Positions 11,331 through 23,085 of a stretch of 64,000 nucleotides of DNA are shown in pieces (the first letter of the stretch is position 1; each line of letters opens with the position of its first letter). The translations under genes and the position numbers were made by a program. The stretch covers positions 1-64,000 of the forward strand of contig ARYC01000737.1 in NCBI GenBank assembly GCA_000711775.1, read 5' to 3'. The DNA is from Oxytricha trifallax (Eukaryota > Ciliophora > Spirotrichea > Sporadotrichida > Oxytrichidae). The notes under the pieces were generated by a model that did no database searches, had not been told where the DNA came from, and saw nothing but the letters and a program-made list of their open reading frames with translations.

Positions 11331-12530
11331 CGATTATTAAAGATACTACATTTTTCGAATCTAATTTTGGTCGCTTGTAACTTGACACATTTACATAAAA
11401 TACAATAATTTTAATTTATAGATTTGTTGTTTAATAAAATACAAATAATATTTAAATAAGTAAATGAAGGAATTTATTGAAGAAATAAACAAAAAATCTA
11501 ATTAATTTTATTAAAAGATACTACGATAAAATTAAATTTTCAAACCAATTTAATGATTTTTATATTAAAATTGTTTAAGAAATATCATTCTTTTTTAAAT
11601 TATCAAAATAATTAGATTAAATTTATAGAAAGTTTGATATTTTAGATACTTAAGAAGAAATATTTCTTACTAAAACGAAAATAGTGCTAAGCACATATAA
11701 AAAATATATAAATTCACGAAAAGTGTGACATAAAATGTGATTCTAACAAAAACATTTTTAAATTCTACCTACTATTAAGAAATTAAACTGTACAGAATTA
11801 TGCTTTTTAAGCAATTTATTGATTAAAAAGCAATAAAATATCATATTTTTAGAGTTTAATGATTTAGTAAGAATAAATAATTTCGGTTATATATTAGCAC
11901 TGAATGCATTTTTATTATTGTCGTTCATCGCATTTTTATACTCTTAATTACAATCTATTTGTTGTTGTGAATGAATTTTAAACAATTAAGATGATTGAGA
12001 CTTCTCAATTTCTTCTTAGTTGAAGATATAGTTAATAGCCACTCAAAGAACCCAGCATCACATTGAATGGAAATATCTATTTCATCATTCTCACATATTT
12101 AAATATAAAAATTGTTGAATAAATAATATAAATTAGAGGTAAGAGGTCTCGATTATAGAAGTATATTATCAATTAATACTGAAAAAGAAAGAAAGACTTT
12201 TGATAAACATGTTTCCCACTAGCTTATTATCCTTGAGTTTTCATCTTCAGTATTCATCCAATATATATATATGTAAACTCTCCACTAGAGCAATCTTCCT
12301 ATAAAATCAGCTTCTAATAATAGAACCTTGGATATTCTCAAACCGCACAGAATAATAAGCCATCAATATGTTAATAATAATCAAAGTAATTAAAAAGTGT
12401 TCAATGGTAATAACTGCCAACTTTTTATACATAAAACAGGCAAAAGCAATGACTATATTTAAAATGAGATAATTTAAAAGTAATATGGGTAGAATAATAA
12501 CCCATTCAGCAATTCAAGTAACTAATAGAC
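11330..12530. other. AT-rich stretch, no gene recognised
   Basis: Almost wholly A/T with mononucleotide runs and no frame of convincing composition. A short (at)n tract lies at 12262-12272. It separates the distinct block at 10.2-11.3 kb from the Gln-rich coding stretch starting near 12540. Confidence 0.45.
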
Positions 12531-12539
12531 TTAAAAAAT

Positions 12540-13010
12540 AATAGATAATAAACTAGATTATTGCCGAAGAAAGCTTATAGACAGATAAAATTTATTCTCA
12601 ATATCATAAATTTAGAAGCTGATGGCTATATTCAGGGAATAATTTTGAATTGCAAAATGGAACCAATAAAAATCTTCGAGTAAACAGATCAAAGAATATA
12701 TCTCCACCTCAAGAGATAATATGATTTAAGCTAATTCTAGTATATTCCATAGTCCAATCAAACTTTCAAATAATATTTATTAAGATACAGCAAATGCTTC
12801 TTTCTACTCACATAGAAAAACAAATTCAAGCAAATTGCCTAAAATAATTTTATAATAAAAAACTGTAGAGACGAGTAGTTTATCCAATACTTACTACACT
12901 AAGGAGAGAAATAATTATAAATAGTAACAATAACAACAAAATATGTCAGATCGGTTTAATAAAGCATTATAAAATTAGCTACTACCTTTATCATTATATA
13001 TATATTTCTA
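12540..13010 (+). CDS. Hypothetical Gln/Ser/Asn-rich protein, shifted frames
   Basis: Three adjoining frames give protein-like sequence: RKLIDRQNLFSISQIQKLMA near 12570, then WLYSGNNFELQNGTNKNLRV near 12625, then from 12717 ANSSIFHSPIKLSNNIYQD through a poly-Gln tract near 12945 to NMSDRFNKALQ. No domain. It converges on the minus-strand gene ending at 13140. The tail beyond about 13000 is probably chance frame. Confidence 0.4.
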
Positions 13011-13139
13011 CATCCATTAATTAGCACCTGAAATCAATATAAGCATTTATAATATGATAAAGTAGAATTAAATTAAGCTTGATAAGCTTATTTCATTTCT
13101 AGTATAATTTGTCCAATATAAATTGATTATAATAAACTA

Positions 13140-14260
13140 TCATGTATACTTTAAATAAGAATCTCTGCTTCTCAGTTTAGACTATTCTAATTATTCGCTA
13201 AGTCTCTTTGCCAGTAACTCTAGTTCTGCTATATTTATTACTTACTTTTCGCAGTCTTTCTCCGATAACTTCTTTCTTTTAACTAATTTCCGCTTAGATT
13301 TTCCTTAAGTTGTTAAATTTTTTTCATTCTTATCTTGTTAGTGCCTCTCCCATTCTTCCTCATTAAGTACTTTAGTGTTGATGAACTTATGCTTTAGCTC
13401 ATTCTGCTATATTTCAGCTTATATTTTCTCTAAATTAGCTTAATCCAATACTATCTGCATTTTATTTGCTTCATTTTTTAATTTTTAATTAATTTTATAC
13501 TCCAAAAAATTATGTTCAAAATTTATTTAATCTAACAGCGAGCTCGTTAAGCATTTTCTCAGACATTGACTTAATTATAATTAAAATTAGCTTAATTATT
13601 GTTTTGATTATTTCAAACTTACAAACCAATTCCATCAATCTCAATTTTAGTTGCTTTAAAATCATTGCAATGTATTTCTTCCACTCTTATATTAACTGAA
13701 GGGATGAACATTCTAAAAAGAGCAATTACAATCTGTGCATGGAAGGAATATTCCTAGCAAACAATGGCAGATGTTCCCTCATCTTAAGTCATAAATATAA
13801 ACAGTTAGTCTATATGATATTCATCCATAATAATTAATTAGTTGCTCATTTCATTCTTCAAATCTTTGGTAGTTTTCTACATGCTTAATCTTCCTGAGGT
13901 TAGATTTTTCAATCAACACATGCGCTAATATACAAGAATTATTCTAAAAATTTAACACTTTAATTTGAAATGCCTGGGAATTTTATCCATTAGAAATATT
14001 AATGGGATTATTACTTTCAACAAATTTAATTGAAACCCCTTAGAATACCAGTAATTCTTCCAAATTTTAGCTTATCCAATAGTTAAGTCCATGAAAATAT
14101 CGATTGACTGCAATTTTCATGTCACAAATAATTAAAGTTATTTAATCTTCTCTAGCTGTTTACTAATCTTTAATTTATCTGCCCCAAAATATCTGGAAAT
14201 ATACCTTGCGATTAAACTTCATAATCTATGTTTATTCCCATCTTTTTCAGTTGAAAAATT
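13140..14260 (-). CDS. Hypothetical coiled-coil protein (segment 2 of a minus-strand gene?)
   Basis: Starting near 14260 on the minus strand: KKMGINIDYEVQSQGIFPD, then a shift into REDQITLIICDMKIAVNRYF and QNSQAFQIKVLNFQNNSCIL, then MSNQLIIMDEYHIDQLFIF and EEIHCNDFKATKIEID. The last third is a coiled coil (MSEKMLNELAVRLN, then KMQIVLDQANLEKIQAEIQ, EEEWERHQQDKNEKN), stopping at TGA 13140-13142. Three or four single-base frame changes are needed. The order and strand match the ORF at 14621-15055, with an AT-rich gap of about 350 bp between them that could be an internal eliminated sequence. No function recognised. Confidence 0.5.
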
Positions 14261-14620
14261 ATTTACAAATATTTACAAAATTAAATTAATTTATAGGTTA
14301 TAACAAATTAATAAATCAATAATAATAAAATCAACTTGAATAAAGATTTTTAAATTGGAAAATAAATATAAAAAAATTATTCATCTATTATTAAAAATTT
14401 TATTCATTAAAGTTAAAATTAAAATAATCCTTATTACTGAAAATACCATTGAATATGAATATAATAATAGAGTTTATTGATAACTCAACCCCTGCAATAA
14501 AATTTAGATTACATTAAAATTATATTTATTTTATGGTAGTAAGACTCATTCCTACAATTGAACCTCCTCTTTTTGTTAAGTCTATACTATCTGCTTGTTG
14601 AAATAACAAACATGGGGTAA
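14261..14620. other. AT-rich gap, candidate internal eliminated sequence
   Basis: About 360 bp of A/T-rich DNA between two coding segments on the same strand. It lacks coding composition and splice sites at its edges. The position is typical of an internal eliminated sequence between two macronuclear-destined segments. I could not identify a convincing direct-repeat pointer by eye. Confidence 0.3.
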
Positions 14621-15055
14621 TCATTTGAGCAACAAGAAGAAAACTGCCGGGAGTTACGTGTTAGACCTTAAATCATAATATAATATTTTATTTGCAATCT
14701 TTGCCTGTTAACAATCATTGTTGTTAGATCCAGGATTAAAGTACAACTCTTTGATTTTAATCTTATTTCCTTTGGCTTCACAGTCTTAAATGAGACTAAC
14801 TATAGCATTAGCCTCAAAGCTATAAACCTAATAAATTCTTAATCCAGCTAAATGTTGATTATCTAGGCCCCTCCATTGCCTTTTTAGCCTGATGTTTTCA
14901 ATGGATATCGATTGTTTTAATATATATGGAAGTCCTAAACTCACTCTAAAGAACTATATCTTTATTATTACATAAATTAAATAAATGTCCTCCACTTCAA
15001 GCATGCTTCCATCAATATTAAGCACTTCTTTCTGATTAGCAATACTTTCTACCAT
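14621..15055 (-). CDS. Hypothetical protein, intact 144-aa frame
   Basis: ATG at 15055-15053, TGA at 14623-14621, no interruption. It reads MVESIANQKEVLNIDGSMLE, then DIYLIYVIIKIQFFRVSLG, SIENIRLKRQWRGLDNQHLA and KIKIKELYFNPGSNNNDCQQ, and ends with a Leu-rich run. The sequence looks globular, mixed alpha/beta. Probably the 5' segment of the gene continued at 14260-13140. It diverges from the N-myristoyltransferase remnant, whose ATG is at 15146; only about 90 bp separate them. Confidence 0.55.
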
Positions 15056-15145
15056 TTTAATTAATAAAGGATTTACTAGTAATTTATCTGATTGTTTTAA
15101 AAATCATAAATTGAATTTAATATCCTTAAGCATTATTAAGTATTA

Positions 15146-16537
15146 ATGGAGTACACTAAGAAACCAAAGGAAACTTAATCATTTTCCTCCAAATTGATAA
15201 CATAGATCCAAGAAGAATCAAAGGGAACCGATAATTTGAAACAGACTGATCCAGTTAGTTTCTTAAAGAGGAATTGTAAATTCAAATGACAGCTGATTCA
15301 AAGGAGGAGTTAAGACAGAGCGTAGCCAACGAAGATTCCTACATGGAAAAAGTTAAAAGGCTTCTCGAGACTTTGAGAGAAAAATTACTAAAGAAGATTG
15401 ATCAATTGTTCTGTCTACTATGCTCATGATTTCTGGGTATCCCAGTCAGTTCCAAAGGCTTATGAGGTTTTTGATAGCGATTTGATAGATAGATAAACCA
15501 ATTGATTAGATTAAGACAGTAGCTGAGGTAAAACATGATTCATATAATTTACCATGAGGATTTACATGGTCAGATATTGATATAACAGACAGAGTGCAAA
15601 CATAGGTAGTATATGAACTATTGACTTAGAATTACATAAAAAATGATGATAACATGTTCAGATTTGGTAACTCAATAGAATTTTTGCAATGGGTACTTAC
15701 CATTTCAGGGTATCATAAGCATTGTTTTTCGGAGTAAGAGGAGGATAGAAGAACAAGCTATTCGGGTTCATTTCTGGTATTCCAGTTGATTGGGTAGTTA
15801 GAGGTAAAAATCAAAATGACAGAGATCAACTTCTTTTTTTTCACAAAAATTTAAAAACAAAGAGATTAGCAACAGTTTTGATTAAAGAAGTAACAAAAAG
15901 AGAAATTTGCTTGATATCTGGCAATCAGTTTACACTGCTGGAGTTTTTATTCCTTTACACATTGCCAAAACTACTTACTGGCATAGATTCCCAAATCCCA
16001 AGAAGCTTGTTGATGTAGGATTCTCATCACTGCCAGCACAAATTCAATTGGCAAGATACGTCAAGATTCTCAAACTTGCAGATTAACCAACTATTAAAGG
16101 TCTTAGAGAAATTACAAAGAAAGATGTCAAAGCACTTCATGCTTTGTTGGCTGAATATCTTAAGAAGTTTGAAGTTCATCTTGAATTTTCACCCCAAGAT
16201 GTTGAGCACTCTATTTTACTTCAAACTGGTGTTATCGATTAATATGTAGTAGAAACCCAGACACTAAAGAAGTGACAGATTTTATTTCTTTCTACTATCT
16301 CCCATCTTCCATTTTAAAACACGAGACTCATAAAATGTTGAACGCTGCTTACTCATACTACAACGTAGCAAAAACAGTTAGTCTTAAAGAGTTTATGAGA
16401 AATGCTTTGATTATCGCTATGCAAAATGATTTTGATATCTTCAACGCTCTTGACATTCTCGAGAATGAAAAAGTTCTTAACGAAATTCGACGCTGGTAAC
16501 AGAAACCTGCACTACTATCTATATAATAAAGAATTCT
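15146..16537 (+). pseudogene. NMT: Glycylpeptide N-tetradecanoyltransferase (N-myristoyltransferase), decayed copy
   Basis: NMT transfers myristate to N-terminal glycines of cytosolic proteins. Family motifs appear in order: HDFWVSQSVPKAYEV, GFTWSDIDITDRV, YELLTQNYIKNDDNMFRFG, EINFFFF, TKRLATVLIKEVTKR, SVYTAGVFIPLHIAKTTYWH, RFPNPKKLVDVGFS, then SFYYLPSSILKHETHK, AAYSYYNV, DFDIFNALDILEN and AGNRNLHYYLYN at the C-terminus. TAA/TAG read as Gln at conserved-length positions. About six frame changes and a TGA where the family has LPxGFTW (LP-TGA-GFTW, near 15555) break it. Coverage is nearly full length, with no internal eliminated sequence and no intron visible. Sequence error cannot be excluded for the shifts, but the TGA in a conserved block argues for decay. 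Confidence 0.9.
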
Positions 16538-16549
16538 AAAGTTCAAGCA

Positions 16550-16832
16550 TTCTCAAATTTGTATTGTTCTTGTTTACTAAATACAAATAGATTTGCAAAT
16601 TAAAAATTCAAAATATTTATCTTCCAGTAAAGCTTGCTTTAAAACGTTTAACGAATTCATTATTATTTATGTAATGAAATTAAATTATTCTTCCTTATGA
16701 TATGTTTATTACTATATTTTTATGATATTCCTCTAAGAGTTGTTTGATATCTCAAAACTTTTGTTCTTTATTTAGTCCAAATTAATATTAATCTTTATTA
16801 AAGATTTATTGTTTTCTCTTTAATTTTGATTG
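16550..16832. other. AT-rich intergenic spacer
   Basis: Lies between the convergent ends of the NMT remnant and the minus-strand hypothetical gene at 16833-17357. No feature recognised. Confidence 0.5.
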
Positions 16833-17357
16833 AATAATAAACCATTAGTGATATAATTTTTAGATTATAAGATGAGCTATGACTAATTGTGAGTAGATTC
16901 CCTCTAAATTTAAGGCAGCCTAATTTAAAATTACGACATGCCATGAATATCAATATCAATTTAGTTCATGTCATTATCATCGATTCTACTTGTTTTATCC
17001 ATAAAAGGATAATCATTTTAATTGGCTGGATCTCCATAGTTGAACTTTACTCTGGCAGACCCCTCTCCTAGTAGAGCATATAATAAGTTTTAATATCTTG
17101 ATATCCTGTGAGCGTCGACTCTTTATTGATTGTTTAAACATTAATATTTTTTTAATTTACTTTTAATCAGAGAATGCGTTAAGCTTAGGTTATTTAATAA
17201 ACTTAGGTCTTCCTTCATAATCAAATGACATGTTTCCTTCGCCAGTAATTTTAGATGAGAATTTGTTCTTAACTTCATTGCCTCTAAGTTTAAGTTCCCT
17301 TTCATATTGCTGCATGATATCTTAGGTTCTTTGTTCTGATTCTTTAAATGTGCTCAT
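16833..17357 (-). CDS. Hypothetical protein with repeated GEG/Phe-Asn-Tyr motif
   Basis: ATG at 17357-17355: MSTFKESEQRTQDIMQQYE, KITGEGNMSFDYEGRPKF, KQPKLNAFSDQ. In that frame it ends at TGA 17015-17013. In the +1 frame similar sequence continues with LLGEGSARVKFNYGDPANQ, DYPFMDKTSRIDDNDMNQID and IRLPQIQRESTHNQSQ to about 16833, so one shift near 17070-17150 is likely. The two motifs GEGNMSFDYEG and GEGSARVKFNYG look like an internal repeat. Function unknown. Confidence 0.5.
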
Positions 17358-17409
17358 TTATATGAATATTATCCCAAAGAAAATTTATCTTAACTCTCAG
17401 CTATTTGCC

Positions 17410-17825
17410 TTCGTTATACTTATAAAAAAATTCTATTAACAGGAAAGAGTTCATGGAATATTATATATTGAAAGTCAAGAATATCAACTTCATTTCTCTC
17501 TTTTGATTTCTATTACAGCTCTAAATTCTTCTTCTTAATTCCTTTATTATTAAAAATAAATTTGTTGGTGAAAGTTTTGCCTAAATTTATGCTGAAATTT
17601 TTCTTTACTTTATATTTTTTTACTATTTACTTGAGTTCTTCTTACTTTCCTCAATTTGTTTTTGCCTCAATTAAAGGGGCCTTGCCTCTCTTATTGATGC
17701 ATAAATAATGTACTCTGCTGGAACTAATAAATAAATATATTGATGACTGGTTCTTATGGTTCAGGATCAGAGTCATTACTAAATAATTTCCATGCTTTAA
17801 TAGCTTAATTAATTGAACTAGACAT
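17410..17825 (-). CDS. Hypothetical basic coiled-coil protein, broken frame
   Basis: ATG at 17825-17823: MSSSINQAIKAWKLFSNDSD, then EPVINIFIYQFQQSTLFMHQ and a TGA near 17675. In another frame a Lys/Gln-rich coil follows (QIEESKKNSSKQQKNIKQRK). It lies just upstream of the minus-strand gene at 16833-17357. May be the 5' part of the same locus. Low certainty. Confidence 0.3.
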
Positions 17826-18061
17826 ATTCTTTCACAAAACTTAAGCAATTTTCAATTTGATATTATGTCCTTAAAAGATCAAGCAATATTTAGTTTAGTT
17901 GCTTTACTACTTATTATTTTTGTAAATATTAGTATAAGATATCTTCTACAATATAGTATAAGTCTAATGTTTCAGTTATACTTCTCATCTAAAATACATT
18001 TTATTTCATTTAATTAATTTTATGATAAGTAATTAAGTTGACTATTATAATACGTAAATGA

Positions 18062-19082
18062 CTATAATGGAGAGTTGAAAGAATTTAAGGGTGAGTTAGA
18101 AAGTATGAAAAATGTAATAGCCAATACATTCGAAGATGAACTTAAAACTGCAAATTCAATTCATCCAAGAGATAGTATGATGGGATAAAAGATGAGCAAG
18201 AGTTTTCAATATTTAACTGATTATATTTACATTAATCACTAACAGTTATCTTTAATAAATTAATAAAAATGAATAGAAGTTAAATGGACTCATTTTATCT
18301 ATTTGTAATTGACATTTATTAAATTTAAATCCATCTCTAATTGATTATAAAACCACTTATTGCTGAAGGATGATGTGGGTAAATCAAAACTAACTACTCG
18401 AGATTTACCTAATGCTACATTTCTCTATGGCAAATTAGAAATTAAAGATCCAGAAAATGCTGGCCAAAGTAATAATAATTTTATTATAGTGTATTTCTAG
18501 TGACTTGGAGTTGTAAATTTCATCATTAAAGCAGAAGAGCAGGAACTAATAAAGACTTGAAAATCTGAAAAGAGAAGCAATAAGAAAGAGAGCTACATTT
18601 GCAAATGTAATTATAACTGATTATTAATTGATGTTTAGAAATTATACGCTTTCAGAAAAAAATGAGACATAAGTTCAAGAGAGCCATCATGTGCTGTTTT
18701 AAAAGCAATTAATAAATCAATCAGATTACCAGATGAAGTTTTACTTATGGCAAGGCCATGAGACCTTCAACCCCAATTTAAGATATAGTCTGCAATTTCT
18801 TCACAGATGAGGCAGAGCAAGAGATGCTAAATAGATACGATTACATTAGAGCACAATCAAGATCAGGGGCCAAGACTTAATTGTTATGATAGACACACTA
18901 AGGCGTCATCACTTGCTTAAAATAAAGTTCAATCAAGATAAATCCAAGATAATTCTATCATTGCTGGAAATAAGACTCTGTTCAAAATGAGGAAATTCCT
19001 TAATCTAACGCCCAGAACAAACACAAATATGGGTAAAAGGCATGCAATTCTAAACAAATTAGCAATAGTATCAAAATACTGA
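18062..19082 (+). CDS. Hypothetical coiled-coil protein, two segments
   Basis: The first segment, 18062-18225, reads NGELKEFKGELESMKNVIAN, TFEDELKTANSIHPRDSM. After an AT-rich gap (18226-18350) the second starts near 18360 with LKDDVGKSKLTTRDLPNATF and LYGKLEIKDPENAGQ. A GT-AG intron (about 18469-18499) precedes SDLELQISSLKQKSRNQQRL and REAIRKRATFAN, and a second candidate intron (gtaatt...tttag) lies near 18607-18638. The tail reads SCAVLKAINKSIRLPDEVLL, RKFLNLTPRTNTNMGKRH and stops at TGA 19080-19082. An in-frame TGA (MARP-TGA) and frame changes occur near 18760. Unknown function; it converges on the EF-hand gene. Confidence 0.5.
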
Positions 19083-19301
19083 TTTAATTATATATGATCT
19101 TATTTTTACTATTCTTAACTTGTAAATAAGAAAGGAATTTTTTTAAGCTTTTTTAGATTATATAATCCTGAATAATTTTTTTTCAAACTCTGTTGATAAT
19201 AAGGTATGCAAAATGATCAATTCTAATTTAATTGCTAATAACAATTCAGAGTCATTTATGATTTTATCAATTTCATGTTCCTGTAACTTTTCCCATAGTT
19301 A

Positions 19302-19658
19302 TCATGGCTTACTAAAACTCACTACACTGAGTATTCCATCATGATCACTGTCAAATACTTGGAGAGCATCAATCTAGTCTTTAAGTGCATATACATCCTT
19401 AGTCTTCTCACAATCGCTGATTAAATCTTCTAACTGCTGTAATTAGAATGAACTACTCCCATTTGAGTTAATTATCTTAATCATATCTACAATTTCTGTC
19501 TCAGTGGAGTTGAGATTTAGAGCATGCACAATTGATCTAACTTCAATAACATGAACTCTACCACTTTAGTTCTTGTCATATATGTCAATAATTTCTTTTA
19601 TTTGATTTTCTTAAGGTCTTAATTATATATTTAATAATGTTTAAGATTTACCTGCCAT
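19302..19658 (-). CDS. EF-hand (calmodulin/centrin-like) calcium-binding protein
   Basis: ATG at 19658-19656. The frame reads MAGKSQTLLNIQLRPQENQI, KEIIDIYDKNQSGRVHVIEV, then MIKIINSNGSSSFQLQQLE and ALQVFDSDHDGILSVVSF. The last loop, DSDHDGILSVVS, is a canonical EF-hand (Asp1, Asp3, Asp5, Gly6, hydrophobic 8); the earlier loops are degenerate. Spacing fits a calmodulin-like light chain. TGA at 19304-19302 follows SFSKP, but family-like sequence continues beyond it (QLWEKLQEHEIDKIINDSE), so the TGA looks premature or the fourth EF-hand region has been lost. TAA/TAG as Gln is needed at several sites. Confidence 0.7.
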
Positions 19659-19879
19659 TAATTTTAGATTTTTAAAATATAATTATTCCAAAATTGAAAT
19701 ATTAATCATCTTTTAATGCAAAAATTGTGTAAAAATTATTATTGATTAATCTAATATGTTAAGAGCTCGAAGAAAACATTTACTATAATTTAGCAATTAA
19801 ATCACAAATTTAGCCTATTAAACTTAATTTATATAAAATGCGAAATCTAAAAATGAAGCTTTAATTTATACTAGATTGA

Positions 19880-20285
19880 TTAGATGAAAAAATAAATTCT
19901 TTGAAATCTAAACTCTTCCAGAGATTTTAAAATGATTTTGAAAAACTTAAACATAACAGCGTATTTGACTATTTGGAAAGTGATTTAGTCAAAGAAGATA
20001 TGAAAAATGATAACATCAATAATATCTCATTAGTCAACATAACAAACATTGAAAGAGAACCCAGAATTAATTAAAAAAAATTTGTAATTGTCAGTCGGCA
20101 TATATTATCATACAATTATTTTTTTGATTATATATTATCCTCTAATTCGATGTAAGAATCTATAATTGCCATAGTACAGATAAAGTCTATTTCAACTTCT
20201 ATGAATGAAAACACAAATATAAATTAATCATAATAAATTTACGACAAAACTATATCAACAGACTATTCATAATAAATAATTTGAA
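19880..20285 (+). CDS. Hypothetical coiled-coil segment
   Basis: Open from just after the TGA at 19877: LDEKINSLKSKLFQRFQNDF, EKLKHNSVFDYLESDLVKED, NISLVNITNIEREPRIN. This is convincing to about 20060; afterwards composition turns AT-rich although no TGA occurs until about 20283. Probably one gene segment followed by non-coding DNA. Confidence 0.4.
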
Positions 20286-20796
20286 ACTTATATTTATGTT
20301 AATATACTCTATGGTTTATCACTATTTGACTATGATTTATAAATATAATTTATTAAGAGTTAGATATAGATATTCATAAATTATGTAGTAATTTTACACA
20401 AAAAAAACATGCTACAATTTTAATGAAATGGAGTGAATGAATTTATTAGATATTTATAGATTTTAATTATATAAATCTATATATTTTGCTTAGTATTTTA
20501 CAAATTTTATATGATTTTTTGTTCTTCAGATCCAAATAAAATATGAATTAAAATTTTGGTTTTGATAAAATGAAAGTTAAATTGTAAATAAGTAAAACTA
20601 TTATTATGATTAGGGATTCTGAATCTTGAACCTATTGATATATTCTAATTTTAATTTTTACAAGTGTATCAAATGTAACACTTATTAGAAATTTATACAT
20701 AATTAATTAATATTAGAAAAATTATATTGAAAGTGATTTAAAACAAAGAATAACATCGATGAATTAACAATTAAGAGTCATATATTTCTAAGAACT

Positions 20797-21009
20797 TCAT
20801 TTATATAATGACAGTTATTATCGAATCCAAAAGTTAAGACGATGATTATGTTCGAGTACATAAGTGAGGAAATTTAAAAAGTAATTTCCATGAAAATATG
20901 AGCAGCCCATCATGCATACTCTATTCTTAAATACATAAGTATTTTCATCATTAAAAACTAAATTAATTGTTTCTAACTTATAGTTGTCAAACTTATTACC
21001 TGATTTCAT
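20797..21009 (-). CDS. Small hypothetical protein, 70 aa
   Basis: ATG at 21009-21007, TGA at 20799-20797. MKSGNKFDNYKLETINLVFN, DENTYVFKNRVCMMGCSYFH, then a hydrophobic stretch NYFLNFLTYVLEHN. It has varied, protein-like composition but no relatives I know. Could be chance in a one-stop code. Confidence 0.3.
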
Positions 21010-21299
21010 TATAATAAAGAAGGGTTTATAAATATGGCATAATTATAAATAAGAAAAAATTGAAAAAAATTATTGCATCAGGCCTTAAACCTATAATAAG
21101 TTTTACAATCAAAAAGATTTTAAAGTAAAATAAAAGCAAAAAATCTAAGATTCGTTAAATTTTTAAAAGAAACATAAAAGACATAAAAATGGCTGATTAT
21201 TATTAATGAAAGTCATTCTATTTAAATTTAAGATATTAAAGTATTACTGTCTCCCAAATTTAGACGACTCATTTAATAAAATTATGATTGAAGCTTAGT

Positions 21300-21633
21300 T
21301 ATGTAGATAAATGAAACTTTTAATAAGGATAAAGCACATGCTTAGAATGATGCAAAAAAAGAGCAAAGCAGCCTTCTCAATTAATCTGTAAAATTAGTAG
21401 TAGGATTTGCTAAAGTCTCGTAAGATTAAATTTACAGAGCAGATACCTCTTTAAACAATGAGATATTTGCCAATTTAAAATAAGTTTTTGGACAAATCTA
21501 AATTTATATAATTAGTGCTATTGGATAAGCCCAAAGTTAACTCCTTTGTATACTTATATTAATTAATTTTTAATATATTAAAGATTATTAAAAAAAAAAT
21601 TTTTTCTTCATTAAAGTAAAGAGATAAACTTGA
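21300..21633 (+). CDS. Small hypothetical helical protein
   Basis: ATG at 21300: MQINETFNKDKAHAQNDAKK, EQSSLLNQSVKLVVGFAKVS, QDQIYRADTSLNNEIFANLK, QVFGQIQIYIISAIGQAQSQ. The first 80 residues look helical; the rest is AT-driven. TGA at 21631-21633. Unknown. Confidence 0.35.
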
Positions 21634-21928
21634 TATTTTTGAAAATATTATATTTAAAACAAAATATATTTACTTATATAAATTTGATTTCTTTCTTTCA
21701 ATAAAATATTAATTTACTTCCATTTGTTTGTATAATACTGCAAGATTAATTGTAAAATTAATAATAGTAAGCTTTAATTTTGATTTAATTCTCCATTTAA
21801 CTAAAATATTTATAAAATTATCTAGAAGCATGGGAAATCTTAAGTGTCTTATCTCTCTTTTTCAGTATCTTAATTAAATGAAAATTCTTACTAAAATCTA
21901 GACTAAACTCCTAAAGGAAACTTGGGGC

Positions 21929-22404
21929 AATAGATCCCCAGAGCGGGGCAACATAAAATATTTTATTAGAATTTTAAAATCATCAAGAAGTCATAAAATC
22001 GTCATAATAACTCAATTATTAAGCCTCTATGATATTTAAAGGAAACTTAAATATTACAAATATTTTATAGGATTTTTATTATTTATTATTTAGATTTTAC
22101 TTATATTTTTATAATTTTAGAAGATAGAGAGATTATTTAATAAGATTAGTAAAAGAAATATCTAAATGTTTATATAAAAGTAGAATTCGAGTCTAAATAA
22201 TCTCTCTATCTTCTAAAATTATAAAAATATAAGTAAAATCTAAATAATAAATAATAAAAATCCTATAAAATATTTGTAATATTTAAGTTTCCTTTAAATA
22301 TCATAGAGGCTTAATAATTGAGTTATTATGACGATTTTATGACTTCTTGATGATTTTAAAATTCTAATAAAATATTTTATGTTGCCCCGCTCTGGGGATC
22401 TATT
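21929..22404. repeat. Foldback with 211-bp arms and 54-bp loop
   Basis: Left arm 21929-22139 and right arm 22194-22404 are inverse copies (position pairs sum to 44333). The arms begin aatagatccccagagcggg. Outside the right arm the plus strand continues into gene-like sequence (PEALMMSWNAKA at 22409). No target duplication seen. Confidence 0.88.
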
Positions 22405-22569
22405 ACCTGAAGCTTTGATGATGAGCTGGAATGCTAAGGCATCTTGTAGATAATTGATTACGAGTAAGAATCTAAGACAATTATCAAGAAAGAAAAGACT
22501 TAATATAAATTGAAGAAGAAGCATTAGATTGGAACAAAGTCCCATTATATTAATAAGTATTAAATCAGA

Positions 22570-23085
22570 CAAGTGAATTCAATCTGAATAACTCACAATG
22601 AATTCTTTGTTAGCTGAAAATACCATGTATTCTAAATACTCTTCATGAAAGGGAAAGACACTTCAATTATTACTCAGTTATGCTTCTAACTTATGTTAAA
22701 TCTGCAGCCATACTCAAAGAACTTCTCAATGAATTAGATCTCATTTTTATGTACAAAGAGTATCTAAACAGATAAAAAAAAGAGGTAAAATAATATTTCT
22801 CGACTAAGCTGCTTTTTAGATGTCAGGTATTCTTCTATAAAATTTATATTTTTCTCTACATACTTTTGATTATTTTACCTAAGACAGAATCTGATTTAGA
22901 TATTTGAGCAGTTAAATTAAAGGAAAAGTTTAGTGATCAAGTTAAAATTTTATTTAGAAGAAATAGAAGAAGAATTTATCGCAAGAAAAGAAGGATTAGC
23001 AATGAAATAATTTTAAGATGAGATTATTAAAATTAGCAACAGAAATCAAAAAAAAGCTTAGAGAGACCAACAAATAGTTTGACAC
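22570..23085 (+). CDS. Hypothetical coiled-coil protein with candidate intron
   Basis: In-frame stretch ERHFNYYSVMLLTYVKSAAI, LKELLNELDLIFMYKEYLN ends KKE at a GT-AG candidate intron 22785-22819. After about 22884 a strongly helical stretch follows: FEQLNQRKSLVIKLKFYLEE, IEEEFIARKEGLAMKQFQDE, then TGA near 23083. The middle (22820-22884) does not join in frame, so splicing or segment structure is unresolved. Function unknown. Confidence 0.4.
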
